64,000 nt of DNA from MWCR01 sp049325475 (lineage in GTDB: Bacteria > Patescibacteriota > Patescibacteriia > 2-12-FULL-60-25): contig JBMOLN010000007.1 of assembly GCA_049325475.1 (NCBI GenBank), positions 558,001 through 622,000 on the forward strand, written 5' to 3'. Each line of letters opens with the position of its first letter. Positions within the stretch are counted from its first letter, which is position 1. A program made the translations under genes and the position numbers. Of this stretch, positions 49,481 to 58,290 are shown one piece after another. Below the pieces are notes generated by a model, which did not search any database, had not been told where the DNA came from, and saw only the letters and a list, made by a program, of their open reading frames with translations.

Positions 49481-49522
49481 GTTCCCCTCCCTCTCTCTGT
49501 CCCTCTTTTTTTCTCCTGCGGG

Positions 49523-49625
49523 ACATCTCTCCCCCGTTAACGAGGGAAAGAAGCTAATTCATCTCCTTTCCCTTGCTTCGCGGGGGAAAGGTGCCTCCGC
49601 AATATAGTTTATAGAGGAGGCGGAT
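49523..49625. repeat. C/G palindromic repeat
   Basis: ctcccccgttaacgaggg, cctttcccttgcttcgcggggg and ggcctccg-like arms; no gene. Same class as those at 1400 and 62821. Confidence 0.55.
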
Positions 49626-49636
49626 AGAGGGTATAC

Positions 49637-49664
49637 AAAAAAGCCGAGGCGGTTAGGCCTCGGC
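49637..49664 (-). terminator. Rho-independent terminator
   Basis: Minus strand: GCCGAGG-CCTAACCG-CCTCGGC then TTTTTT, downstream of the stop at 49680. Confidence 0.9.
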
Positions 49665-49679
49665 AAGGAGAGTCGTGTT

Positions 49680-51137
49680 CTACGGCGTGTCGTGAGTGAA
49701 CTTCTCGTTCACCCAGAAGTTCACGCCGTCGTTTAGAAGATCATAGGACCACGGGTGTGCCGGATCAGCGCCATACTGGCCAACCGCGTCCGGCGGGATT
49801 TCCACTCCGTTGACCCAGTAGGAGAACCGGCCATAGCAATACTGGTTGCCCCAGTCGCCCTGGTCGTTGGTAGAGGTGCAGAAGAATCCGTCGTCGTGGT
49901 ACACATGGCAATCGCTTGCCGTTGCGGGTACCACGAGCTTCGGATAGATGCTCATCTCATAGATCGTGCCCGAGGGAATGGGGCAACAGATCATGGTCGC
50001 GTCCTCATTGGGCGCCACGCAACGGAGCTGGTCTGACTCGTCGTTCCAGCCCGGCGTGTAGAAATCCGTCCAGTAGTAGAGCGCCAACCGCGTTCCCGGC
50101 ATGTAGCTGGTTAGCGGCTCATAGCAGATTGCTTCCACATTGGCCGGCGCGGTCTCTGTGGCCACGTCCACCAGTGCCTGGTCGCAATCGTTCGGGTCGA
50201 GGGTCATGGGATTCTGCAGACCGCCGGTACCACCAGAGCCACCGGATCCACCCGTGCCTCCGGTCCCGGCCGCGCCAGCACTGCCAGCCGATCCCGCACT
50301 TCCTGCGCTGCCGCCAGAGCCTCCGGTACCTCCGGTTCCTGCCGATCCGTCAGCCGCCGAATCCGCTTCCGCGTCCGTGCCGCTGTCCGTGCCAGCATCG
50401 TTTCCGGTGCAAACCACGCCCGAGTCCTGCTGCAGCATCACGCCGCACTGACATTCCAGAGTCCAGGTCTCGCCGTCACCGCCCGGAACGGGTTCGGTGC
50501 ACTCGTAGCCCTCGCTCCAGCCATAGGCGGAACAAAGTTCACCACCGTGGCAGGTGCAGACATACAGGTTGGTGGTCGCCGGATCGCTCCAGATACCCGT
50601 GCAAGAACAGCGCAGCGTGTTACCGCAAGCGTAGGCCAGAGGCGTGCTGCACGGCGACCCGATGGTCTCTGCGCAAGCATCCGCTTCCGCATCCGCGGCT
50701 GCATCCTCACCGGCTTCCGCTTCGGCATCCGCTTCCGCGTCCGCGCCGGCATCCGGCTCGCCGCCGGCACTGCCTGCGCTACCCGCACTGCCGGCTGATC
50801 CCGCGGAACCCGCAGATCCTGCTGTTCCGGCCGAGCCGTCAGCACCTGCGTCCTGGTTGGGGAAACAGTTGGGATCATCGAACATGCCCACGGCCGAAAC
50901 TTCGACCACGTGACACTCGAAACATGTGAGCGTGATTTGCAAATTGCTGTCGTAACAGCTCTGGCCTTCCTCGGCCTCGGTGCACGTCTTGGCACCTTGG
51001 CACTCGAAAGACTGGCTGACCTTGGCGATCTTGGGCTTTTCTTCACCCAATCCGCCGCAGCCGCCGCTTGCCAGGGCAATGAAAACCGCCCAGACAAACG
51101 CGGTCAGAATCCACAGGTTTCGCTTCTGCATCTTCAT
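49680..51137 (-). CDS. Secreted Cys-rich protein with Gly/Ala/Ser linkers
   Basis: 485 residues. Signal sequence (LWILTAFVWAVFIALASGGC, possible lipobox), a Cys-rich segment, a GSAGSAGSAG linker, an Ala/Asp/Glu stretch (AEADAEAEAGEDAAAD), a second Cys-rich domain (CGNTLRCSC, CTCHGGELC), a second Gly/Thr/Ser linker and a C-terminal domain with scattered Cys (CICCPIP-like MICCPIP, FCTSTNDQGDWGNQYC). No family assigned. Convergent with the 47294 gene and alike in composition and promoter, so probably the same origin and regulation. Start at the ATG at 51137 or 51131; a GGAGGACGGAGGAG site serves either. Confidence 0.8.
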   Translation of the reverse strand: MKMQKRNLWILTAFVWAVFIALASGGCGGLGEEKPKIAKVSQSFECQGAKTCTEAEEGQSCYDSNLQITLTCFECHVVEVSAVGMFDDPNCFPNQDAGADGSAGTAGSAGSAGSAGSAGSAGSAGGEPDAGADAEADAEAEAGEDAAADAEADACAETIGSPCSTPLAYACGNTLRCSCTGIWSDPATTNLYVCTCHGGELCSAYGWSEGYECTEPVPGGDGETWTLECQCGVMLQQDSGVVCTGNDAGTDSGTDAEADSAADGSAGTGGTGGSGGSAGSAGSAGSAGAAGTGGTGGSGGSGGTGGLQNPMTLDPNDCDQALVDVATETAPANVEAICYEPLTSYMPGTRLALYYWTDFYTPGWNDESDQLRCVAPNEDATMICCPIPSGTIYEMSIYPKLVVPATASDCHVYHDDGFFCTSTNDQGDWGNQYCYGRFSYWVNGVEIPPDAVGQYGADPAHPWSYDLLNDGVNFWVNEKFTHDTP

Positions 51138-51210
51138 CTCCTCCGTCCTCCGTTTTTTGGCTTTCTTCTCCCCCTAGGGGGCTGTCAAAGTCCGAACACG
51201 AATACGTGCT

Positions 51211-51239
51211 TCTTATCAGTAAAATGGGCATTTTGTCAA
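51211..51239 (-). promoter_or_regulatory. Promoter of the 51137 gene with palindromic operator-like core
   Basis: Minus strand: TTGACA (51239-51234), 17-bp spacer, ATAAGA (51216-51211). AAAATG-GG-CATTTT at 51221-51234 repeats the palindrome of the 47169 promoter. Confidence 0.75.
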
Positions 51240-51314
51240 GAGGTGACAGGGCAATATCAAGAAATACCGGATATTTGCCTAATTTCTGCGCTTTTTCATC
51301 ATATCCATATATGC

Positions 51315-51320
51315 TATAAT
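51315..51320 (+). promoter_or_regulatory. -10 box for the O-antigen ligase-like gene
   Basis: ATGC then TATAAT, 13 bp before the ATG at 51334, giving a leader of about seven bases. Confidence 0.55.
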
Positions 51321-51333
51321 TTGAATAAGTCTC

Positions 51334-52800
51334 ATGGAGGGAAAAGCGTTAACAAACAATAAAAATACATCCAACTCGGCTCAATCCGGCTGGCCGATTT
51401 TGACTTGGGCGTCATTTTTATTGCTTTTTATCGGAACTCTATTCGTGGTTTTCGGCTTTCCATTCGGCCCCATCGCCATCGCCGTACTCATTATCCTCAT
51501 CTTTTTTGCTTATCGCGCCACATACATCACGTTTTATTCGGCCATCTTTTTTTCCATGTTTTTGGGGCTGACGGTCTCAATCCCTACAGGCACTCTCACA
51601 ATTGGCGAACGCGCTTTTGGCGGGTCCATCGACATATTCTTTGGCGAAGTTCTGCTCCTGGCAGTTCTAACCGTTTGGATGATAAAGGTCTTTCTTTTGT
51701 GGTTTAAGCGCCGCGATGTAAACTGGCGTCCTTATCTTCCCATTATCAAATCTTATTCATTATTTACTTTTGCTCATCTCATTACCATTTTCAGTTCATA
51801 TGGTCCGGACCCAATCTTGATCGGAAAATTCGTTTTGCGTCCCGTCGTCTTCAGCTACGTCGCATTCATTGCATTGCCTGCCAACCTCATCCGTTCCGAA
51901 CGAAGATTAAAAGCCGTCTTTGGAGTTCTGACGCTTATCGGCATCTTGGCCGCTATAAACGGCTTTGCATCATTGCTGGATGTTGAACCTTATACTTGGG
52001 CAGTCCGCCGTGCCCACCCAATCCCTATTTTTGGCATAAATCCCATCGGTGACAATCACAATCTTCTGGCTGAAATCCTGGTCATGATCGCGCCAATCAG
52101 TTTTGCTTTGGCTTTAATCTCTAAAAAAATAAAAACGCAATATTTTTTATACGGTGCAACATTGTTCCAATTATTGGCGGCATTATTAACCTTCGCTCGC
52201 ACAGCCTGGATCGTCTTTGCTTTTCAAATCGCTTTCTTATTACTCACAGTTTGGCGGCCGCTAATCAAAAAATATCTCACACTCATCATCGGCGCCATAA
52301 TCATCATGCTGCCTTTGGCCGTTTATCAAATCCAATTCAGTTTTTCACCAACCGCTCAAAGCTCAAACTCAACCCGCTGGATGCTGACGGATATCGCAAT
52401 ACAAGCTTTCTTGGAACATCCCATCATCGGCGGCGGAGCCGGCACCTACATTTGGCGCGTGGGCAATGCCAGTGTTTTTGTACTTGAATTCGGTTATCCG
52501 CTTGATGCGCATGGTTTTATCCAAAAACTAATGGCCGAAACCGGGGCATTCGGCGTCTTATCCTACCTGATCGTCATTGCGAGCGGAATCTATCTCTCTT
52601 ACAAAATCCTGCCGCGCCTCAATGAGCGCGAACAAAAAATCTGTTGCCTGCTCTCCGCATCCGCGGCCGGAGCCGTCATCTATCAGCTGGCCAATACAAC
52701 ATATTGGACGGCTCACCTCTGGCTGCCCATGGGTATTTTATTTGCCGCTCTCAAAATCTACTCTGATAAAAACAAACGCCAGACAGATACTTTTCAGTAA
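51334..52800 (+). CDS. O-antigen ligase/polymerase-like membrane protein 1
   Basis: 488 residues with about eleven or twelve membrane segments. The Wzy_C/O-antigen ligase signature lies in the large loop: ARTAWIVFAFQIAFLL, NSTRWMLTDIAIQAFLEHPI, GGGAGTYIW and DAHGFIQKLMAETGAFG, where an Arg and a His contact the lipid-linked sugar. Probably ligates or polymerises a surface polysaccharide. It heads a three-gene set with two GT4 enzymes. Another member is at the right edge of the window (63004). Confidence 0.85.
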   Translation: MEGKALTNNKNTSNSAQSGWPILTWASFLLLFIGTLFVVFGFPFGPIAIAVLIILIFFAYRATYITFYSAIFFSMFLGLTVSIPTGTLTIGERAFGGSIDIFFGEVLLLAVLTVWMIKVFLLWFKRRDVNWRPYLPIIKSYSLFTFAHLITIFSSYGPDPILIGKFVLRPVVFSYVAFIALPANLIRSERRLKAVFGVLTLIGILAAINGFASLLDVEPYTWAVRRAHPIPIFGINPIGDNHNLLAEILVMIAPISFALALISKKIKTQYFLYGATLFQLLAALLTFARTAWIVFAFQIAFLLLTVWRPLIKKYLTLIIGAIIIMLPLAVYQIQFSFSPTAQSSNSTRWMLTDIAIQAFLEHPIIGGGAGTYIWRVGNASVFVLEFGYPLDAHGFIQKLMAETGAFGVLSYLIVIASGIYLSYKILPRLNEREQKICCLLSASAAGAVIYQLANTTYWTAHLWLPMGILFAALKIYSDKNKRQTDTFQ

Positions 52801-52801
52801 T

Positions 52802-54541
52802 ATGAAGCCCCAACAGCCGTATCATTCGCTGACATCTTTATACCGTGAATTCGGCGGGCTTTTTTCGTTGGATTATTTAATTGCGAAAATTGATGAGTAT
52901 GCCGAAACTCACCGCAACCCGCATCCCCAAATCCTTATCGTTAACGATGATGGCTTGAGGTATTGCTTGGCGCTGGCCGTATCGGGTTATGACATTACCT
53001 GTTTATTTACTTCTGAAACCATCGCTAAAAAGGCCGAAGATTACAGCCGGGAAACCGGAGTCAATCTCACCGCCAAAGTCGGCAATCCAAATACCCAAAA
53101 TCATGAGGCTTACGATATCATCCTCTTTTTAGAAAGGTCCGGAGATCCTCAAACGATCAAGTCCTCGTTGCAGGGGATTGCCAAGTCTTTAAAAAATCAT
53201 GGATCGCTTTTTATATCTGCCTGTCAAATTCCGGATAAAAAAAGCAACAATCGCTTTGCGGATTTTTTACAAGCTATTCGGTCAAATAAATTCAGAGTTT
53301 ACTCGGTTTGCAATATCTCATTTTTTAAAAAAGATAATTTTGCCAAAAAACTAAATAAAAAAGCTAAAGGTTTATTCCATTTTTTGGATAAAATATTCTC
53401 ATCGCTATTGCAGTACTTGCCGCCCAAAATGTCCCGATCTTGGATAATAGAATGTCATTTGGCTAAAGAGTCCAAACTCGCTATTCAGCTCTTGCCGACT
53501 TTTTATGCGGGCGGCGGCGCCGAAAGGCTGGCCATGCAAATTGCCGAGCTTTTACCCAGGTATGGTTTTGATTCGCTTATGGTCGCCAACGTGCGCGGCG
53601 GAGCTCTGACGGATGAATTCCGGCAGAAGGGGATTGATTACATAATCATATCTCGTCACGGAGCGTTCGGGCGCATCAAATCTCTGTTTTTACAATATAG
53701 ATTTTTCCAGCTCATTCAACCGGATGTAATCAATACGCATTTATTTGCTGCGGATTTTTGGGGCCGCTGGGCCGCGCGCCGGGCAAAATGTAAAAATATC
53801 ATCACAACAATCCATAATGTAAAAACCGATTTTGGCAAAATAGGGGAATTCATCATGCGCCGCATGAATAAATATTCTAAGGTCTATATCGCCATTTCCA
53901 ATGAAGTTTCGACCTACATGCAAAAATCATTAAAAATAAGATCGCGCCAAGTCAAACTCATTCCCAATGGTATTAGAATCAATGAAATTAAATCCAGAGG
54001 CAATCGCTCGTTTCATGATGTGCCCAAAATTCTTTTTGTCGGTCGTTTGGAACCGCAAAAAAATCCAGATGTTTTGCTAAAGGCACTGGCCAAAGTCCGC
54101 CAATCCTGGACGTGTGATATTATCGGTTCCGGATCCATGGAATCTTATCTGCGTCATCTGGCTGACGATTTGAACATTGTCTCGCGTGTAAATTTTTTAG
54201 GCATGCAATCCGGCGTCGGCTCGATTTATGCCAATTACGATCTGCTTTGTTTTCCGTCTCAATATGAGGGGGTGGGTTTAGTCGCGCTCGAAGCCGCTGT
54301 GGCCGGATTGCCCATGATTGTTTCCGATTTACCAGTAATGCGCGAGCTTTTTAACAGTCAAGCCGCGGCATTTGTGAAACCCGGAGATCCTGAAGATCTG
54401 GCCGAAGCGATAAATAAAGTATTGCAAAATCCTTCGGATGCGATCTATAGAGCCAGACGCTTATCCGAACAGGATTGGTCAGAATATTCAATCGACGCCA
54501 TGGTCGGATCTTACGCGGAGGTTTACGGTAAAATCAGTTAA
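52802..54541 (+). CDS. Fusion of methyltransferase-like domain and family 4 glycosyltransferase
   Basis: 579 residues. The first ~210 residues look like a Rossmann methyltransferase without a clear SAM loop (ILIVNDDGLRYCLALAVSG, YDIILFLERSGD, GSLFISACQIP). From about residue 220 a complete GT4 enzyme follows: LLPTFYAGGGAERLAMQIAE, INTHLFAADFWG, LIPNGIRI, LFVGRLEPQKNPDVLLKAL and CFPSQYEGVGLVALEAAVAG. I use the ATG at 52802, 1 bp after the ligase stop; the longer frame lies in the previous gene. It probably decorates a glycan with a sugar and perhaps a methyl group. Confidence 0.8.
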   Translation: MKPQQPYHSLTSLYREFGGLFSLDYLIAKIDEYAETHRNPHPQILIVNDDGLRYCLALAVSGYDITCLFTSETIAKKAEDYSRETGVNLTAKVGNPNTQNHEAYDIILFLERSGDPQTIKSSLQGIAKSLKNHGSLFISACQIPDKKSNNRFADFLQAIRSNKFRVYSVCNISFFKKDNFAKKLNKKAKGLFHFLDKIFSSLLQYLPPKMSRSWIIECHLAKESKLAIQLLPTFYAGGGAERLAMQIAELLPRYGFDSLMVANVRGGALTDEFRQKGIDYIIISRHGAFGRIKSLFLQYRFFQLIQPDVINTHLFAADFWGRWAARRAKCKNIITTIHNVKTDFGKIGEFIMRRMNKYSKVYIAISNEVSTYMQKSLKIRSRQVKLIPNGIRINEIKSRGNRSFHDVPKILFVGRLEPQKNPDVLLKALAKVRQSWTCDIIGSGSMESYLRHLADDLNIVSRVNFLGMQSGVGSIYANYDLLCFPSQYEGVGLVALEAAVAGLPMIVSDLPVMRELFNSQAAAFVKPGDPEDLAEAINKVLQNPSDAIYRARRLSEQDWSEYSIDAMVGSYAEVYGKIS

Positions 54542-54543
54542 TT

Positions 54544-55764
54544 ATGAAAATACTGCAAATAAATAAATTTTTCGATTTGCGCGGCGGTGCAGAGGTGTAT
54601 ATGCATTCTCTGATATCTCATCTCGAAAAAAATGGCCACGAATTGCATGCATTCGCTACCAGATCGGATAAAAATCTGCCCTCAAAAGATAAAAGTTATT
54701 TCATTAAACGAAATCATTATGACAAACTCGAGGGTCCGCTAACCGATATCGCCAAGGCAAAAAGCTTCATCTGGAATTCAGAAGCTTCAAGGTCGCTGGA
54801 GCATCAAATCAACGAAGTTAAGCCGGATGTTATTCATTTGCACAATGTTTATCATCATCTATCCAGCAGTATCTTGGCCGTGATCCTCAAACATAAAATT
54901 CCCTGCGTGCAAACCTTGCATGATTACAAACTGGCTTGCCCGAATTATAAAATGTTTACCCAAGGCTCGGTCTGCGAGCGCTGCAAAGGCGGGAAGTACT
55001 ACAATGCGGTTTTGCACCAATGTCTTTTTTCCGGATACCTGCCAAATATTTTGGGGGCCGTTGAGATGAGCCTTACCAAGCTGCAGCAGTCTTATGAAAA
55101 AACAGTGCATGCATTCATCTGCCCGTCATTGTTCATGAAAAATAAAATGCAGGAGTGGGGAGAGCCGCCGTCAAAATTAACTTACATTCCCAATCCAACC
55201 GAGATCCCAATGGAAGTCTCCGGCAACCGCAGCAGCGGGCCTTATGTTTTTATTGGCCGTCTCTATCCTGAAAAAGGCATCGAAGTACTGATCCGCGCAG
55301 TGGCACGCATCTCTAACATCCGGCTATCCATTATTGGTGAAGGTCCCGAAAAATTCCGTCTCCAATCTTTAGCAAATAAAATCGCTCCCAACCGCATCCA
55401 CTTTTTGGGCTTCCAATCCGGCGAAGCACTTAAATCGCTTCGCCAAAGCGCTCGGGCTTTATGTGTTCCATCAATTTGGTACGAAAACGCTCCGCTCACC
55501 GTGCTCGAGGCCATGAGCGAGGGCATACCCGTCATCGCATCGGACATCGGCGGTATTCCTGAAATGATCCAAGACGGTGTCACCGGATTCTTGGCTTTGC
55601 CCAATAACATCGAATCTTGGATTGACGCGATAAATCAAATGGAAGCATTTTCCAAAAATCAAAGACTGGATATGGGAGACTCCGCCCGTGAGGTCGCCCG
55701 GCAAAAATTCAGCTGGGAATCGCACATGAGGCAAATTGAAAAATTGTATGAAGCTGTTCAATAG
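54544..55764 (+). CDS. Family 4 glycosyltransferase
   Basis: 406 residues, GT-B fold: MKILQINKFFDLRGGAEVYM, HLHNVYHHLSSSILAVIL, CVQTLHDYKLACPNYKMF, a CERCKGGKYYNAVLHQC segment found in a subset of GT4 enzymes, FIGRLYPEKGIEVLIRAV and PSIWYENAPLTVLEAMSEGIP. Last gene of the polysaccharide set starting at 51334, 2 bp after the previous stop. The donor sugar is unknown. Confidence 0.9.
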   Translation: MKILQINKFFDLRGGAEVYMHSLISHLEKNGHELHAFATRSDKNLPSKDKSYFIKRNHYDKLEGPLTDIAKAKSFIWNSEASRSLEHQINEVKPDVIHLHNVYHHLSSSILAVILKHKIPCVQTLHDYKLACPNYKMFTQGSVCERCKGGKYYNAVLHQCLFSGYLPNILGAVEMSLTKLQQSYEKTVHAFICPSLFMKNKMQEWGEPPSKLTYIPNPTEIPMEVSGNRSSGPYVFIGRLYPEKGIEVLIRAVARISNIRLSIIGEGPEKFRLQSLANKIAPNRIHFLGFQSGEALKSLRQSARALCVPSIWYENAPLTVLEAMSEGIPVIASDIGGIPEMIQDGVTGFLALPNNIESWIDAINQMEAFSKNQRLDMGDSAREVARQKFSWESHMRQIEKLYEAVQ

Positions 55765-55794
55765 ATTCAAGACTCGAGACGCAAGATACGGGTT

Positions 55795-55890
55795 ACGTTA
55801 ATCCGTATTCCTGTTAGTCAGTGTTCCGGAGCTAACTTGTTAATCAGAGTTTACTCTGGAGTACAGTTTAACCGATACACTGGAGTACGT
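55795..55890. repeat. Dispersed repeat, family R, copy 4
   Basis: Runs from acgttaatccgtattcctg to cactggagtacgt, with near-inverted ends and words shared with copies 1-3 (gctaacttgttaatcagag, ctggagtac). Confidence 0.55.
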
Positions 55891-55908
55891 ATAAGTCGCC
55901 GCGCAAAG

Positions 55909-55940
55909 AAAAAGTCCGGGTGCTTGTCCGGACTTTTTCG
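55909..55940. terminator. Bidirectional terminator
   Basis: GAAAAAGTCCGG-GTGCTTG-TCCGGACTTTTTC between convergent genes ending at 55764 and 55957. Confidence 0.85.
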
Positions 55941-55956
55941 TTTTGTATTTTTTTGT

Positions 55957-56238
55957 TTACTGCATTGGTGGTCGGGGTGAGAACTTTGGATTTTTGATTT
56001 TCCATTTATCCACCCATTGGCCCAAGCCTTCCTGGTCTCTTTTTTTGGATATTCTTGGTTTTTGTTGTGACCAAGTCAGCAAGGATTCAAAATGCAGCTG
56101 ATACCTGTTCCGGACAATGATATAGCGGATCTCGCGGCGGGCGATTGCCCGGCGCAGGGTTCGATCCGATACACCAAAAAGCTTGGATGCTTCAGAAACA
56201 TTCAAGCGGATAGGCGCAACGGCAGTTGGGTTAGGCAT
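55957..56238 (-). CDS. Helix-turn-helix (MerR/excisionase-like) DNA-binding protein
   Basis: 93 residues. The helix-turn-helix IRLNVSEASKLFGVSDRTLR with AIARREIRYIIVRNRYQLHF matches the small excisionase-type HTH_17 family (recognition helix plus a wing that reads DNA). A Trp- and Lys-rich tail follows. It has a near-perfect promoter but no SD. No integrase or att site is nearby, so I regard it as a regulator rather than a prophage excisionase; its target is unknown. Confidence 0.8.
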   Translation of the reverse strand: MPNPTAVAPIRLNVSEASKLFGVSDRTLRRAIARREIRYIIVRNRYQLHFESLLTWSQQKPRISKKRDQEGLGQWVDKWKIKNPKFSPRPPMQ

Positions 56239-56268
56239 GGGAATAAACGGTTTTTTTAGGACATGGTT

Positions 56269-56297
56269 ATTTTAGCAATCATTAAATTTATTGTCAA
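56269..56297 (-). promoter_or_regulatory. Promoter of the HTH gene
   Basis: Minus strand: TTGACA (56297-56292), 17-bp spacer ending TTGC, TAAAAT (56274-56269). The rest of 56239-56497 is A/T-rich; I see no gene or clear second promoter for the sigma gene. Confidence 0.8.
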
Positions 56298-56497
56298 CGA
56301 TATTCTAGACAAATAATCCACAGATTCCCAAAAAAGCCCAAAAAACATGCTTTTTTAACATTTAATATGGGCTTCGTTCCTTATGAAGGGTTTTGTTTAT
56401 TGCTATTGACGTTTTAGTATTGAATTTTTTCGGTTTTTCTGGCAATCTATCACTTGTCCCGCTGGAATTGAGTTGGACTTAACATGAAACAAATATC

Positions 56498-57052
56498 ATG
56501 ACCGAACTCATAGATCGCTACCTCCTCTATCGCGTTCAGGTCAAACAAGATCCGGAAGCTTTTGCCAAGCTGTATGACCGCTATGTTACGGCCATTTATC
56601 GGTTCGTCATTTTAAAATTGCCCAGAAAAGAAGACGCTCAAGACATCACCGCCGAAGTCTTTACCCGCTTTTGGCAGCATATTCAGTCCCAAAAAAATGT
56701 GAAAAATATCCGTGCTTATTTGTATCAGATAGCCCGCAATCAAATAGCTGACTTTTACCGCAAGCACAGCGAAACAATCCCCCTGGAAGTTGTAACGTTT
56801 CAGGAAGAAGACGCGTCTACTAATATTGCAAGCCCCGAACACGCCCGAGCCGATATGGAAGCACGCACCGAGCTCGCGCTTGTGCTCCAGCAGCTGGATA
56901 AGCTCAAAGAAGATTACCGCGATGTTCTGGCGCTTAGACTCATGGATGGCCTGTCTTTTGCCGACATAGCGGCGATTTTGGGCAAAAGCACGGGCAATGT
57001 CCGGGTCATCTATTACCGCGGCATGCGCGCTATACGCGATCTTGCCAAATAA
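56498..57052 (+). CDS. ECF-type RNA polymerase sigma factor
   Basis: 184 residues with sigma region 2 (AFAKLYDRYVTAIYRFVILK, EDAQDITAEVFTRFWQH, NIRAYLYQIARNQIADFYRK) and region 4 (LKEDYRDVLALRLMDGLSFA, ILGKSTGNVRVIYYRGMRAI), with no region 1 or 3. It directs RNA polymerase to a subset of promoters. The next gene, 2 bp downstream, encodes a membrane DUF5667 protein, a common partner of such sigmas and possibly its membrane regulator. I could not see a matching ECF promoter upstream. Confidence 0.92.
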   Translation: MTELIDRYLLYRVQVKQDPEAFAKLYDRYVTAIYRFVILKLPRKEDAQDITAEVFTRFWQHIQSQKNVKNIRAYLYQIARNQIADFYRKHSETIPLEVVTFQEEDASTNIASPEHARADMEARTELALVLQQLDKLKEDYRDVLALRLMDGLSFADIAAILGKSTGNVRVIYYRGMRAIRDLAK

Positions 57053-57054
57053 GC

Positions 57055-58290
57055 ATGAACAGCTACCATTTATTTAAAAAAATCCGCAGCATCAAAACTG
57101 CCGCGCGTCAGATGAAGCCTGATGATTCTTGGGTTGGTCAAACGAGGCAGACTTTATTAATGCAGGCTAAAAATACATTGCCAACTTCGCCGGAACACAA
57201 GTCATTAAAAAAGATCCGAAGTTTTACTTATTTTATTCCCGCCATCTCATTTAAATGGATGCGCGCGCCGGCGTTTGCCACGATCGCCATCATCTTGGCG
57301 TTATTCGGCGGCTCTCTTTACTCGGTCTCGGCCGCTGAAAATTCATTGCCCGGAGATTTCTTATACAGCGTCAAGCTTGCCACGGAGCAGGCTCGTTTGG
57401 CGTTGACCAGTAAACCGCAGGACAAGGTAAAACTCAAGACCGAATTTACCGAACGCCGCGTCCAGGAAATGAAACAAGTAATCGCCGCTCCCGGCGCTGA
57501 CCGCAAAGCTAAAGTCACCCAAGCTACCGAAGTTCTGAAACGGGATTTAAATACAATCAAGCAGCAATTGGATGATGTTAAAGCCAACTCGTCGCCTGAA
57601 GAAGTAAAAGAAGCCGTGAAAATCGTTGATGAAAAAACCGCCAACGTCGTCAAAGATCTTGAAGAATCTAAAGAACAATTATCACCCGACGAACAGGTAA
57701 AAATCAGCGAAGCCCAAATGGCCGCCACGGATACATCGCTTAAAGCTGTTGAAGTGCTGGTTGAGACTCACATTGAGGCTTCCGATATAGTCACCGAAGA
57801 AGAAGTTGCCGGTGCATTAAAAACTCATACCGATAAGGTTAAAGAATCCTTAAGCAAAAGCGTCGGGTCGGCGGGCATTGATGTTGCGGCAACAAATACC
57901 GCGCCGGTCAGCTCCACAAGCACGGAAAATATTTTGGATGAAACAGCCACATCCACGGTCATGGAAGTTATCAGTAAAGCCAATGAGGCGGAAAAATCTT
58001 TTCAAGAGGCCGACCTTCTTGTCGCGGAAAGAAAACTGGATGAAGCAGTTGTAAAAGTGAAGCAAGGCACGCAGCAAGCTCTCGCGGCGCAAAAAGGCGC
58101 GGGAGAAGTGAAGACGCAAGAAATTATTGCCAAAGACAATCAAACTCAGACAGCCGGCACCGCAACCGATACAACGGCCGTCGAAGACCAATCACAGGCA
58201 GAACCCGCCAGTTCAACTCAACAAACCACAACCGATAAATCTCAAACCGAAACCAATCAACCAACCCAAAATGCCGATGAAACACAATAA
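57055..58290 (+). CDS. DUF5667 membrane protein, putative partner of the sigma factor
   Basis: 411 residues. A cytoplasmic N-terminus of about 65 residues is followed by a membrane segment (AFATIAIILALFGGSLYSVS), then directly the DUF5667 hallmark ENSLPGDFLYSVKLATEQAR, helical regions and a Thr/Gln/Asn-rich tail (TDKSQTETNQPTQNADETQ). The layout fits an anti-sigma-like sensor or an envelope-stress protein regulated by the adjoining sigma. The short N-terminal part lacks an obvious zinc anti-sigma motif (HxxxCxxC). The stop codon lies at the start of the 182-bp heptamer tract. Confidence 0.85.
   Translation: MNSYHLFKKIRSIKTAARQMKPDDSWVGQTRQTLLMQAKNTLPTSPEHKSLKKIRSFTYFIPAISFKWMRAPAFATIAIILALFGGSLYSVSAAENSLPGDFLYSVKLATEQARLALTSKPQDKVKLKTEFTERRVQEMKQVIAAPGADRKAKVTQATEVLKRDLNTIKQQLDDVKANSSPEEVKEAVKIVDEKTANVVKDLEESKEQLSPDEQVKISEAQMAATDTSLKAVEVLVETHIEASDIVTEEEVAGALKTHTDKVKESLSKSVGSAGIDVAATNTAPVSSTSTENILDETATSTVMEVISKANEAEKSFQEADLLVAERKLDEAVVKVKQGTQQALAAQKGAGEVKTQEIIAKDNQTQTAGTATDTTAVEDQSQAEPASSTQQTTTDKSQTETNQPTQNADETQ

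Noticed and set aside
49916..50929. 337-codon plus-strand frame
   Set aside because: Antisense shadow of the Cys-rich secreted gene 49680-51137; Arg/Pro/Ser-rich with no start signals.
55957..56238. Excisionase of a prophage or integrative element
   Set aside because: No integrase, structural phage genes or attachment-site pair nearby. Treated as a stand-alone regulator.
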